NCBI RefSeq assembly: GCF_020329435.1
Contig: NZ_JAGKJK010000004.1
Coordinates: 372,001-436,000 of the forward strand
Source: Bradyrhizobium hereditatis
Lineage (GTDB): Bacteria > Pseudomonadota > Alphaproteobacteria > Rhizobiales > Xanthobacteraceae
Length of the DNA stretch: 64,000 nt
Direction: 5' to 3'
Part shown: piece by piece, positions 26,672-35,874 of the stretch
How positions within the stretch are numbered: the first letter of the stretch is position 1
Layout of the letters: each line of letters starts with the position of its first letter
Notes under the pieces: model-generated
Told to the model about the DNA's origin: nothing
Seen by the model: the letters and a program-made list of their open reading frames with translations, nothing else
The model's database searches: none
Program-made: the position numbers and the translations under genes

Positions 26672-27445
26672 TCAGCGCTCGACGAACGCCTTTTCGATCA
26701 CGAAATGGCCGGGCGTGTTGCCGCTGCCCTCGATGAAGCCGCCGGATTCGAACATCTGCTTGAGCTCTTCCAGCATCGCCGGGCTGCCGCACATCATGAT
26801 GCGATCGGTCTCGATATCGAGCGGCGGCTGGTGGATGTCGTTGAAGAGCTGCTCGGACGAGATCAGATCGGTGATGCGGCCGCGGTTGCGGAACGGCTCG
26901 CGAGTTACCGTCGGATAATAGAGCAGTTTCTCCGACAGCAGCGGTCCGAACAGTTCGTCGTCGCGCAGCTTGGCGACCAGCTCCTCGCCATAGGCGAGTT
27001 CGGAAACCTGACGGCAGCCATGCACCAGCACGATGGTCTCGTAGCGATCGTAGACGTCGGGGTCCTTGATCAGGCTGGCAAACGGCGCAAGGCCGGTGCC
27101 GGTCGACAGCAGGAGCAGACGCTTGCCCGGAATCAGATTATCGGTGATCAGCGTGCCGGTCGCCTTGCGGCCGACCAGGATCTCGTCGCCCTCGCGGATC
27201 TTCTGCAGCTTGGAGGTCAGCGGACCGTCCGGCACCTTGATGGAGAAGAATTCAAGCTCTTCCTCGTGATTGGCGCTCGCCATGCTGTAGGCGCGCAGAA
27301 GCGGCCGGCCCTCGACCTCGAGGCCGATCATCGCAAACTGTCCATTCTGGAAGCGGAAGCCTGAATCGCGGGTGGCTCGGAAGCTGAAAAGCGTATCGGT
27401 CCAGTGGCGAACGGAAAGAACCTTCTCTCTATAGAACGCGCTCAT
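26672..27445 (-). CDS. fpr: Ferredoxin--NADP reductase
   Basis: A 257-residue flavoprotein of the bacterial ferredoxin/flavodoxin-NADP reductase type. The FAD-binding RAYSMAS motif, the NADP-binding GTGLAPFASLI and the CGSPAML segment are present; the C-terminus ends in FVIEKAFVER, the usual tail of this family. It moves electrons between NADPH and ferredoxin or flavodoxin, often in oxidative stress defence and Fe-S assembly. It is divergent from the ATP-grasp/Mur-ligase pair, with two inverted repeats in the 290-bp region between them. Confidence 0.94.
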   Translation of the reverse strand: MSAFYREKVLSVRHWTDTLFSFRATRDSGFRFQNGQFAMIGLEVEGRPLLRAYSMASANHEEELEFFSIKVPDGPLTSKLQKIREGDEILVGRKATGTLITDNLIPGKRLLLLSTGTGLAPFASLIKDPDVYDRYETIVLVHGCRQVSELAYGEELVAKLRDDELFGPLLSEKLLYYPTVTREPFRNRGRITDLISSEQLFNDIHQPPLDIETDRIMMCGSPAMLEELKQMFESGGFIEGSGNTPGHFVIEKAFVER

Positions 27446-27500
27446 GTGTTTTCGTTTTTCCTGACGTCTCAGTGTAGAACGTTTCGGTCTTCAGGCCTCG

Positions 27501-27541
27501 AAGCGCCAAAAATCAGCGAAATCATTGGCGATTTGGCGCTT
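27501..27541. promoter_or_regulatory. Inverted repeat upstream of fpr
   Basis: AAGCGCCAAA and TTTGGCGCTT form perfect ten-base arms separated by 21 bases, about 56 bp upstream of fpr. It could be an operator for a dimeric regulator or a transcript hairpin. Confidence 0.45.
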
Positions 27542-27672
27542 CATTTGCGCACGGGACACACATAGTCAATATGACCCACAGCACAATTGAGAACTCGGAA
27601 TGGCAGTCGGGCTAATTTGCAAAAAGGTTCGATTGGCGTCGTTAACGCCACCTTCACGCAATTAACTTGCTG

Positions 27673-27712
27673 AATTCGGCGCCGATCTGGCAATAAATGA
27701 CTACGCCGAATT
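27673..27712. promoter_or_regulatory. Inverted repeat upstream of the ATP-grasp gene
   Basis: AATTCGGCG and CGCCGAATT are perfect nine-base arms around a 22-base loop, ending 23 bp before the ATP-grasp start. It lies in the likely 5' leader or promoter of the ATP-grasp/Mur-ligase operon. Confidence 0.45.
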
Positions 27713-27735
27713 AAGAACGTTTCAAAAGAGATCGC

Positions 27736-28731
27736 ATGCGAAGCCCCACTGAGTTTCGAAAGGGAAAACCGGGCTTCTATCCGGACCAGACCATCTATGC
27801 GGAATTCGCCTGTGCCGAATTCGGTTTGGAATTTCGCGATCTCGACGACGGTTCTGGATTGATCTTCAGCATCGCCTCGCGCGGCAAGCTGCTTCATTTT
27901 GGCGCTGGTCGGTGCTCCTGGTATCCGCAGAACAATGCGACCGCCTCGACGCTGGCATCCGACAAGCATTTTGCGAGCAGGATCCTGCGAGAGGCTGGCG
28001 TGCCGGCGCTCGGCGGCGAATACTTCTTCCTGCACGACCGCCATCGCGCGCATCGCCCCGCAGGCCATGAGCGCAGCGACGCGCTCGAATATCTCAGGGC
28101 ATTGGGATCTGTCTTCGTCAAACCGCTGACGGGATCGCGCGGCGATTTCGCACAAGCCATTCACGACGAAGCGGCGCTCGTTCGCTATCTCGACGAGGTG
28201 ATGAAATATTACGACGCGGTCCTGATCCAGCCGATCGTCGATGGAACCGAATATCGCGTTTTCCTGCTCGACGACGACGTGCTCTTCTGCGCGCGAAAAT
28301 ACCCGCCCTACATCACCGGCGACGGTGTGCATACCCTTCGTGAACTGCTCACCGCCCACAACGACGCCCTGCGCGCCCGCGGCCTCTCGCCCGCTTCGCT
28401 GCCGGCCAACGATCTATCGCTGGACGGCGTTCCGGCAAAGGGCGAGCGCCGCGAGATTCCCGGGCGGATGAACCTGAGCGCGGGCGGCACGATGGTGCTG
28501 GCGGAGGCGCCGTCCGAGAAGACCATCACATTGGCGCGGCAGGCCGCCCGTGCGATCGGACTTCGCGTCGCGGCCATCGACATGTTCGACGATATCGGCG
28601 GCAACCCGGATGCAATCGAAATCATCGAGGTCAATTCCAATCCGTCGATCCGGCTGCTGGAAGACTCCAATCGCGGCGACCTCATTCTGAAAATTTGGCA
28701 TCACACCTTCTCCGCCGCGGGTCTGCTGTGA
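27736..28731 (+). CDS. ATP-grasp ligase of the cyanophycin synthetase/GshF type
   Basis: A 331-residue ATP-grasp enzyme. It shares a run of features with the ATP-grasp module of cyanophycin synthetase and GshF: LLHFGAGRCSWYPQN, then TASTLASDKHFASRILREAGVP, VFVKPLTGSRG, EYRVFLLDDDVLFCARKYPP, ITGDGVHTLRELL and the metal/phosphate-binding IIEVNSNPSIRLLE. Such enzymes activate a carboxylate as acyl phosphate and join an amine, making a peptide-like bond. It lacks the N-terminal and Mur domains of cyanophycin synthetase, but a Mur-ligase gene follows immediately with a one-base TGATG overlap. Substrates are unknown. Likely cytoplasmic. Confidence 0.88.
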   Translation: MRSPTEFRKGKPGFYPDQTIYAEFACAEFGLEFRDLDDGSGLIFSIASRGKLLHFGAGRCSWYPQNNATASTLASDKHFASRILREAGVPALGGEYFFLHDRHRAHRPAGHERSDALEYLRALGSVFVKPLTGSRGDFAQAIHDEAALVRYLDEVMKYYDAVLIQPIVDGTEYRVFLLDDDVLFCARKYPPYITGDGVHTLRELLTAHNDALRARGLSPASLPANDLSLDGVPAKGERREIPGRMNLSAGGTMVLAEAPSEKTITLARQAARAIGLRVAAIDMFDDIGGNPDAIEIIEVNSNPSIRLLEDSNRGDLILKIWHHTFSAAGLL

Positions 28732-30047
28732 TGTTCGACCTGCCGAAATTTGGCAACGGAATTTGCCTCGCGCGCATGGCAGCGCTCCTGGACGCACTTT
28801 CCCTCGATCGTGCAGCGCTGCAGCGCCGCTCGGTCGTGGTGACTGGCTCGAACGGCAAGGGCAGCACGGCGGCGATGTGTGCCGCCATCGGCCGCGCCTA
28901 TGGCCTGCGCACCGGGCTCTTCACGTCCCCTCACCTCTTTCGCTTCAACGAGCGGATTCAGATCGATGGCATCGAAATCGATGACGAGACCTTCGCCCGG
29001 CTCAAAGGACTGGTTGAAGCTGCGATCGCCGACGTCTCGAAGCGCCGCGGCGAAAATTTCGGTGCGTTCGAAGCGCTGTTTGCGCTGGCTTGTCTGCACT
29101 TCCAGGACAGCAATTGCGATTTCGCGGTGTTCGAGGCCGGCATCGGCGGCCGCTACGATCCGGTCCGCATGGTCGGCGCGCGCGCGACCTGCGTCACCTC
29201 GGTCGATTACGAGCATGTCGAGCTGCTCGGACATTCGCTCGAACTGATCGCCTCCGACAAAAGCGACGCCTGCGCCGCCGGGGGCACCATCATCTATGGC
29301 GAGAACTGCCGATCCTTGCGGCGGCATCTCACCGAATATAATCGCGGACCGGCGCGCGCCTCGCTGTTCGTTCGCGACGAGATCGGCGTCAGCAACGAGA
29401 CACGTTCCGCATCTATGCAACATTTTGATTACCAGTTCGGCGATCACCGGTTTCAGCGCATCGACCTCAACCTGCCTGGCGCCTTTCAGCTCAGCAACGC
29501 CGCCGGCGCAATCACCCTGTTCCTGCTATGGCTGCAGGACGCTCACCCGGCGAGCGCCGCTGACCGGATCGAGGCCGCGATACGCGCAGGCCTCCACGAT
29601 GTACGTTGGCCCGGCCGTCTGGAAGTCATCCAGCAGGAGCCGCTCACGGTAATTGATGTCGGCCACACGCCGGATGGCATCCGTCAATCGCTCGCGAGCC
29701 TGATGGCTATCCACGGCGCGGGGGACTGGATTCTCGTCACCGGCGCGTCGCGCGACAAGAAGGCCGAGGAGATCGTCGGCGCGCTGGCACCCTCCTTCGA
29801 CATCATCATCTGCACGGCGGCGCATCACAAGGGCGCCGAGCCGCAAGCCATCGCTGCCGTAGCGCAGCTCGGCAATTCCAAGGCGAATGTTCATGTCGCC
29901 GCGACGATGGCGGATGCCGTGCGGCTCTCGCAGGAGATGGCTCGGGCGGAGAAGCGAAGGATATATGTGGCGGGCGGGCTGTTCCTGGCGATCGAATACG
30001 CAACCGTCGCAAAGGGTGGGCGCGCGGAGGATTTGGAGTTTTTCTGA
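28731..30047 (+). CDS. FolC-like Mur ligase paired with the ATP-grasp gene
   Basis: A 438-residue Mur-ligase-fold protein nearest to folylpolyglutamate synthase. The P-loop GSNGKGST is at residues 39-46, TSPHL at 65-69, FNERI at 72-76 and GIGGRYDP further on. The C-terminal ligase domain begins near WPGRLEV. It differs from true FolC: the usual LDGAHNP is VIDVGHTPDG here, and the lysine-bearing EKAGIIKPG motif is DKSDACAAGG. It is therefore probably a divergent paralogue adding an amino acid to a substrate other than folate. The start codon overlaps the ATP-grasp stop by one base, so both are made together. Confidence 0.85.
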   Translation: MFDLPKFGNGICLARMAALLDALSLDRAALQRRSVVVTGSNGKGSTAAMCAAIGRAYGLRTGLFTSPHLFRFNERIQIDGIEIDDETFARLKGLVEAAIADVSKRRGENFGAFEALFALACLHFQDSNCDFAVFEAGIGGRYDPVRMVGARATCVTSVDYEHVELLGHSLELIASDKSDACAAGGTIIYGENCRSLRRHLTEYNRGPARASLFVRDEIGVSNETRSASMQHFDYQFGDHRFQRIDLNLPGAFQLSNAAGAITLFLLWLQDAHPASAADRIEAAIRAGLHDVRWPGRLEVIQQEPLTVIDVGHTPDGIRQSLASLMAIHGAGDWILVTGASRDKKAEEIVGALAPSFDIIICTAAHHKGAEPQAIAAVAQLGNSKANVHVAATMADAVRLSQEMARAEKRRIYVAGGLFLAIEYATVAKGGRAEDLEFF

Positions 30048-30130
30048 ACGTGGCGCACAATCCGCCCAATCGAACGGCCGACCGCGGCCGGAAACGTCAG
30101 AATAGAACGACACCGAGGGGAGAAAGCGTC

Positions 30131-31131
30131 ATGAGCGACACCGTCAATCGACAGATCCTGCTGGTCGAGAAGCCGACCGGCAAGCTCGGGCAAGAGCATT
30201 TCAAGCTGGTCACGGGCGCGGTGCCCGAGCCGAAGGACGGCGAGGCCTTGGTGCGGACGCGCTATATCTCGCTCGATGCCGCCAACCGGGCCTGGATGCA
30301 CGGCGCGACCTATCGCGCCGCCGTCGAGGCCAACACCGTGATGGCGGGCGGCAGCATCGCGGAGGTCGTCGCCTCGAAGAGCCCTGCCCTTGCGCCTGGC
30401 GATATCGTGTTCGGCGACACCGGCTGGCAGGATTATGCCGCCGTGCCGGCCAAGCACCTCACAAGATGCCCAGGATGGAGCCGATGACCCATCTGCTCAG
30501 CGTCTACGGCGTCGCCGGTCTCACCGCCTATTTCGGCCTGCTGCATGTCGGCAAGCCGAAGGAGGGCGAGACGGTGGTGGTGTCGGCGGCCGCCGGCTCC
30601 GTCGGGTCGATCGTCGGCCAGATCGCAAAGATCAAGGGCTGCAACGTCATTGGCATTGCCGGCGGCAAGGACAAGTGCCAGTGGCTCACCTCCGAGCTCG
30701 GCTTCGACGCCGCGGTCGATTACAAGGACGGCGCCACCTTCAAGGCGCTGCGCGCCGCAGCGCCCAAGGGCATCGACGTCTATTTCGACAATGTCGGCGG
30801 CGATATTCTCGAAGCCTGCCTGTCGCTGATGAACAACCGCGGCCGCATCGCCTGCTGCGGCGCGATCTCGCAATATGACGGCGTGCCGTCAGCCCACGGA
30901 CCGCGCGGCGTCCCCGGCCTGATCGTGGTGAAGCGCCTCATCATGCAGGGCTTCATCGTCATGGACTACATGGACCAGAGCGCCGCGGCATTGAAGGACC
31001 TGCAGTCCTGGGTCGCCTCGGGCAAACTGAAGGTGCAGGAAGATGTGATCGACGGTTTTGAGAACACGCCAAGAGCGCTGATCGGTCTGCTCGCCGGCGA
31101 GAACCGCGGCAAGCGCATGGTGAAGGTGTAG
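30131..31131 (+). pseudogene. Frameshifted NADP-dependent MDR oxidoreductase
   Basis: The two halves of one medium-chain reductase are in different frames. Residues up to VPAKHLT are read in the frame from 30131, then this frame runs to a stop at 30487. The natural continuation KMPRMEPMTHLLSVYGVAGLTAYFG begins at 30463 in another frame and runs to 31131 with intact SAAAGSVGSIVGQ cofactor motif and a normal end. Loss of a single base at about 30460-30463 explains it; repaired, the protein would be 333 residues, typical for the family. Either a young pseudogene or a sequencing error. The start follows GGGGAG. Confidence 0.85.
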
Positions 31132-31144
31132 AGGCGGATTCTAA

Positions 31145-31279
31145 CCTCTCCCCGCTTGCGGGGAGAGGTCGGATCGCTCTTGCGATCCGGGTGAGGGGGT
31201 ACAGGTCTATCATCGACATCTGACTCGCGGAGAGAGCCCCTCACCCCGACCCTCTCCCCGCGAAGAGCGGGGAGAGGGA
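31145..31279. repeat. CCTCTCCCCGC palindromic repeat pair
   Basis: CCTCTCCCCGC-TT-GCGGGGAGAGG at 31145-31168 and a second hairpin CCCTCTCCCCGC...GCGGGGAGAGGG at 31250-31278, joined by GATCGC...GCGATC and CCCCTCACCC elements. The structure lies between convergent genes and could terminate transcription from both sides. Confidence 0.75.
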
Positions 31280-31294
31280 GATTCGGCGGCGTGC

Positions 31295-34200
31295 TTAATG
31301 CGCCGCCGGCGCCTGCGGCGCTGCTTTCATCGCGGCCTTCTTCGCCTTCCGCTCCTTCAGCCAGTTCTCGAACCGCTGGATCACGACAAAGAACGTCGGC
31401 ACGAACAGCACGGCGAGACACGTCGAGGCCAGCATGCCCGAGAACACCGTGATGCCGATCGATTTCCGGGCATTGGCGCCGGCGCCGGTGGCGAGCACCA
31501 GCGGCACGACGCCGAGGATGAAGGCGAACGACGTCATCAGGATCGGCCGGAAACGGGCGCGCGCCGCGTTGATAGCGGATTCCAGTAGCGGCTTGCGGTC
31601 ACGCACGTGCAGCTCCAGCGCCACTTCGACGATCAGGATCGCGTTCTTGGCCGACAGCGCGATCAAGAGGATGATGCCGATCTGGGTGTAGAGATTGTTC
31701 TCGATCCTAAGACCTGTCAGCACCGCCATCGGTCCCAGCAGCGACAGCGGCACCGCGAGGATCACCGAGATCGGCGCGTACCAGCTTTCATACTGGCCGG
31801 CCAGCACGAGGTAGACCAGCAGCAAGGCAAGGCCGAACGCCCAGTAGATCTGGCCACCGACGACCTTCTCCTGATACGACATCGCCGTCCATTCGAACCC
31901 CGTGCCCTGCGGCAGCGTCTTGGCGGCGATCTCCTCCATCAGATTCATCGACTGGCCGGAGCTGTAGCCGGTGGCCGGCAGGCCGATGATGGTTGCCGAC
32001 GGATAGAGGTTATACAGGCTGATCAGCGACGGCCCAACCGCAGGCGTGATCTTCGCCACCGCGCCGAGCGGGATCATGTCGCCCTGGCTGTTGCGCACCG
32101 TCAGCCGCTCGATGTCGCGCGCCGTCAGACGGAATTGCGCATCGCCCTGCGCATAGACCTGGAAGGTGCGGCCGAACTTGTTGAACTGGTTGACGTAGCT
32201 CGAGCCCATATAGGACGACAGCGTCGAGAAGACCTGGTCGGTCGTGACATGCATGGTCTGCGCCTTGATCCTATCCACCTCGACATCGAACTGCGGCACC
32301 ATCGAGCGGAACGGCGAGCTGACCCGCTGCAGCGCGCTCTGCGAGGCCGCGTTCGACACCATCGTGCCGGTGATCGCCTGCAGCTTGCTGAAGTCGGAAT
32401 TGCCGTCCCGGAGCTGCACCTGCATCGCAAAGCCTGCAGCATTGCCGATGCCTTGAATCGGCGGCGGCGGCACCACCAGGATCTGCGCTTCCTCGATCAC
32501 GGACAGCTTCTCGTTCAATCCGACGAACAGCGACCGCAGATCCTCGCCCTGCCCGCGCGCGCTCCACTCTTTGAGGATCAGATAGGCCACGCCCGCATTG
32601 GCGAGGCTGGAGGAATTGTCGAGCGCGGAAATGCCGGCGATGGTAATGACCTGATCGACTCCAGGCGATTTGCCGGTGATATCGCTGACCCGTGTCAGCA
32701 CGTTCTGGGTCCGATCCAGCGACGCGCCGTCGGGCAATTGCACGGCCACCAGGAGATAGCCCTGATCCTCGATCGGGATGAAGCCGGTCGGCACCCGCGA
32801 CAGGCCATAGCCGCCGATCGCGATCAGGATCAGCGCGCAGACGACGGAGATATTGCTGTGCGCGACCAGCCGGCCGATCAGCCTGCCATACCAGGCCTCC
32901 AAGCGGCTATAGACCGCGTTGAAACCGCGGTAGAAGAAGTTGCGCTGTTCCGGCGGCGCAGGCGGGCGCAGCCACAAGGCGCACTGCGTCGGCTTCAGTG
33001 TCGCCGCGTTGATAGCGCTGAGCAGCGCGGTTGCGGCGATGACCAGCGCGAACTGGGCATACATCCGCCCCGTCAATCCCGGCAGGAACGCTGACGGCAG
33101 GAACACCGAAACCAACACCAGCGTGATGCCGACGATCGGCGCGAACAGCGCGTCCATCGCGCTGATCGCCGCATCATGGCCGGACATCCCCTTCTCGATA
33201 TTGTGGGCGGCGCCTTCGACCACGACGATGGCGTCGTCAACCACAATGCCGATCGCCAGCACGATCGCAAACAGCGTCGAGATATTGACGGTGAAGCCGA
33301 GCGCCGCCATCGCTGCGAACGCGCCGATGATGGTCACCGGCACTGTGGTCGCCGGCACCAGCATCGCGCGCCAGTCTTGCAGGAAGATCAGGATCACCAC
33401 GAGCACGAGCAGGCCCGCCTCGATCAGCGTCTTGTAGACCTCATTGATCGACTCCTTGACGAACTTGGTGGTGTCGAACGGTGTGTCGTAGACCACATCC
33501 TGCGGGAACGACTTCGCCAGCACCTCCATCTTCTTCTTGACGGCCTCCTCGACCTCCAGCGCGTTGGCGCCAGGCGACTGGAACACGGCGATGCCGGTAG
33601 CCGGCTTATTGTTCAGCGAGAACATCTGGCTGTAGGTCTGGGCGCCGAGCTCGACCCAGCCGACGTCACGCACGCGCGTGACGTCGCCGCTATTGCCGGT
33701 CTTGACGATCACGTTCTCGAACTCGCTGACATCGTCGAGCCGCCCCGCGACGTTCAGCGTATATTGAAACGCCTGCCCTGCAGGGGCTGGCGGCGCGCCG
33801 ACCTGACCGGCGGTGACCTGCTGGCTCTGCTGCTGGATCGCCGAAATGACGTCCTGCGGCATCAGGTTGCGCGCATACAGCTTGTTCGGATCGAGCCAGA
33901 CTCGCATCGAATACTGGCCGGCGCCGAACACCGTGACGTTGCCGACGCCGGGCAAACGCGACAGCTCGTCGCGGATATTGATCGTGGCGTAATTGCTCAG
34001 GAACAGGCTGTCATAGGTCGATTTCGGCGAGGTCAGCGTCACGAACAGGAGGATCGCCGTCGATCTCTTCTGCACGGTGACGCCCTGGCTCTGCACAGAT
34101 TGCGGCAACTGCGACAGCGCGCTCGACACCCGGTTCTGCACCAGCACCTGCGCGAAGTTGAGGTCGGTGCCGATCTTGAATGTAACCGTCAGCGAATAGG

Positions 34201-34462
34201 AGCCATCGGCGCCGCTGTAGGACTGCATGTAGAGCATGTCCTCGACGCCGTTGACCTGCTGCTCTATCGGCAGCGCCACCGTATCGATCACGGTTTTCGC
34301 GCTAGCGCCGGGGTAGCGGGTGGTGACCTGCACCGTGGGCGGCACGACATCGGGATATTGCGCGACCGCGAGCCGGAACAGGCTGACGCCGCCGATCAGA
34401 ATCATCAGGATCGCGATCACGTTCGAAAGAACGGGCCGCTCGATAAAGAATTTTGAAATCAT
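31295..34462 (-). CDS. RND multidrug efflux permease (HAE1 family)
   Basis: A 1055-residue inner-membrane transporter. The proton-relay aspartates are in GIVVDDAIVVVE (TM4) and the TM10 lysine in LSAKNAILIVE, and the protein opens with MISKFFIERPVLSNVIAILM as in AcrB/BpeF. Two large periplasmic loops are complete. It exports drugs and other amphipathic compounds with the adaptor encoded nine bases upstream in the same operon and an outer-membrane channel encoded elsewhere. No regulator is adjacent. Confidence 0.96.
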   Translation of the reverse strand: MISKFFIERPVLSNVIAILMILIGGVSLFRLAVAQYPDVVPPTVQVTTRYPGASAKTVIDTVALPIEQQVNGVEDMLYMQSYSGADGSYSLTVTFKIGTDLNFAQVLVQNRVSSALSQLPQSVQSQGVTVQKRSTAILLFVTLTSPKSTYDSLFLSNYATINIRDELSRLPGVGNVTVFGAGQYSMRVWLDPNKLYARNLMPQDVISAIQQQSQQVTAGQVGAPPAPAGQAFQYTLNVAGRLDDVSEFENVIVKTGNSGDVTRVRDVGWVELGAQTYSQMFSLNNKPATGIAVFQSPGANALEVEEAVKKKMEVLAKSFPQDVVYDTPFDTTKFVKESINEVYKTLIEAGLLVLVVILIFLQDWRAMLVPATTVPVTIIGAFAAMAALGFTVNISTLFAIVLAIGIVVDDAIVVVEGAAHNIEKGMSGHDAAISAMDALFAPIVGITLVLVSVFLPSAFLPGLTGRMYAQFALVIAATALLSAINAATLKPTQCALWLRPPAPPEQRNFFYRGFNAVYSRLEAWYGRLIGRLVAHSNISVVCALILIAIGGYGLSRVPTGFIPIEDQGYLLVAVQLPDGASLDRTQNVLTRVSDITGKSPGVDQVITIAGISALDNSSSLANAGVAYLILKEWSARGQGEDLRSLFVGLNEKLSVIEEAQILVVPPPPIQGIGNAAGFAMQVQLRDGNSDFSKLQAITGTMVSNAASQSALQRVSSPFRSMVPQFDVEVDRIKAQTMHVTTDQVFSTLSSYMGSSYVNQFNKFGRTFQVYAQGDAQFRLTARDIERLTVRNSQGDMIPLGAVAKITPAVGPSLISLYNLYPSATIIGLPATGYSSGQSMNLMEEIAAKTLPQGTGFEWTAMSYQEKVVGGQIYWAFGLALLLVYLVLAGQYESWYAPISVILAVPLSLLGPMAVLTGLRIENNLYTQIGIILLIALSAKNAILIVEVALELHVRDRKPLLESAINAARARFRPILMTSFAFILGVVPLVLATGAGANARKSIGITVFSGMLASTCLAVLFVPTFFVVIQRFENWLKERKAKKAAMKAAPQAPAAH

Positions 34463-34471
34463 GGCCGGCTC

Positions 34472-35674
34472 CTACTTGGCCGACGCCGGCTGCGCTTCGA
34501 CCGTTTTCAGTTGCGGATCGACCTTCTGGCCGGGGATCGCCCGCAATAGCCCGGTGGTAATCACGCGATCGTTGGCCTTCAAACCTTCCTCAATAACGCG
34601 CAGTCCGTTGTCCAGCGGTCCGATCCGCACCCTGCGCTGCTCGACGACATTTTCGCCGTTCACGACCAGCACGTAACGTCCAGCCTGATCGGCGCCGAGG
34701 GCGACGTCAGGCACGAACAACGCGTTCTGCACCTGATCCAGCGGCACGCGAACCCGGACGAAGAATCCCGGCAGCAGGGCACGGTCCGCATTGGGCAGCA
34801 CGCCGCGCACGGGAAGCGTGCCCGTCGACTGGTTGAGCGTCGCGGCCGCGTAATCAAGCTTGCCCTTGTGCGGAAAGCCGGTTTCGGTCTGCAACCCGAC
34901 CTCGACCGGCAATTGCCTGAGATCATCAGGCGTGATCCCGCGCCGGCGGGCTTCCTCCCGGATCCGCAGCACATCCTGTTCATTGACGTTGAAATTCACA
35001 TAGATCGGATCGAGCGCCACGATGGTGGCGAGCTGCGTCGGCGACGACGCGCCGACGAGTTCGCCGATCGAGACGAGATGGGCGCTGACGACACCGTCAA
35101 ACGGCGCAGTCACATTGGTATAGCCGTAATTGACCGCCGCAATCTTGGTATTGACCTGCGCCTGCAGCAGGTTCGCCTGCGCGTTGTCGCGGTTAGCGGT
35201 GGAAGTATCCAGCGTGGCCTGCGAAACGGCTTGTCGCTGGACCAATTCCTGCTGGCGCTTGAAGTCCGCCTCGGCCTGCTTCAGCGATGCCTGCGCGCCG
35301 GTTTCCGCCGCCTGCGCCTGTTCGAGCTTCAGCTTGTAAGTCTCAGGCTCGATCGTGAACAGCGACGTGCCCTCCTTCACGAAGGCGCCGTCCCTATAGT
35401 TGATCGATTGCAGAAAGCCCTGCACTCGCGCGACCAGATCGACATTCTTGAAGGCTGCGGTATTGCCGGTTGCTTCCAGATAACGTGTGAAAGGCCGTTG
35501 CACCGGCGCCGCAACTTCGACCTTCGGCGGCGGAGGCGGGACGAAAGTATTTTTTTCGCAGGCACTTAAGATACCCATCGCTGCGATGGCGAAAGCTGCG
35601 CGGCAGGCGGCCGCGCCTCTTTGTGCGGCGGCGCCATATGCTCTAAACCGTGCAGGCGAACGCGAAGCCTTCAT
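34472..35674 (-). CDS. RND efflux periplasmic adaptor lipoprotein
   Basis: A 400-residue membrane fusion protein. The signal ends in a lipobox LSAC with Cys39, so it is lipid-anchored in the inner membrane. A barrel/lipoyl part (VARVQGFLQSINYRDGAFVKEG), a coiled-coil hairpin (TYKLKLEQAQAAETGAQASLKQAEADFKRQQELVQ) and the matching second lipoyl half (NVTAPFDGVVSAHLVSIGELV) follow. It links the RND pump to an outer-membrane channel. The ATG at 35674 gives a normal signal; in-frame starts at 35689 and 35737 are possible. The pump gene follows nine bases downstream. Confidence 0.95.
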   Translation of the reverse strand: MKASRSPARFRAYGAAAQRGAAACRAAFAIAAMGILSACEKNTFVPPPPPKVEVAAPVQRPFTRYLEATGNTAAFKNVDLVARVQGFLQSINYRDGAFVKEGTSLFTIEPETYKLKLEQAQAAETGAQASLKQAEADFKRQQELVQRQAVSQATLDTSTANRDNAQANLLQAQVNTKIAAVNYGYTNVTAPFDGVVSAHLVSIGELVGASSPTQLATIVALDPIYVNFNVNEQDVLRIREEARRRGITPDDLRQLPVEVGLQTETGFPHKGKLDYAAATLNQSTGTLPVRGVLPNADRALLPGFFVRVRVPLDQVQNALFVPDVALGADQAGRYVLVVNGENVVEQRRVRIGPLDNGLRVIEEGLKANDRVITTGLLRAIPGQKVDPQLKTVEAQPASAK

Positions 35675-35874
35675 TTTTAGTGCCCCCATAGATTTTGTTC
35701 TGGAAGAGGCTTTATTCAAAAGCTGGCTTTCCGCCACCCCATGAAAATAGCAACAATCCGCTTGCGGCGGAACCGGAAAGCGAAAATGATGCAGCCCGAT
35801 TTTTTCTAAGGCGCATTCCAGATTTCGCTTTGGTTGGAGCGGCGGCTTCCGGCGACGACAAAAGGATTATTCAA

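Noticed and set aside
27736..30047. Calling the pair a true cyanophycin synthetase
   Set aside because: The proteins lack the N-terminal module, the Mur part is FolC-like with altered motifs, and no cyanophycinase is nearby.
28731..30047. Naming the Mur ligase folC
   Set aside because: Several FolC signature residues are changed and the partner is an ATP-grasp ligase, so the symbol would claim too much.
31607..33094. Open frame of 495 codons on the plus strand inside the RND permease gene
   Set aside because: It lies antisense to a well-supported RND gene; its residues are Arg/His/Gln-rich, the mark of a shadow frame in high-GC coding DNA, and it has no family pattern.
33176..34456. Open frame of 426 codons on the plus strand over the start of the RND permease
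   Set aside because: Same antisense shadow pattern; composition is dominated by Arg, His, Asp and Gln.
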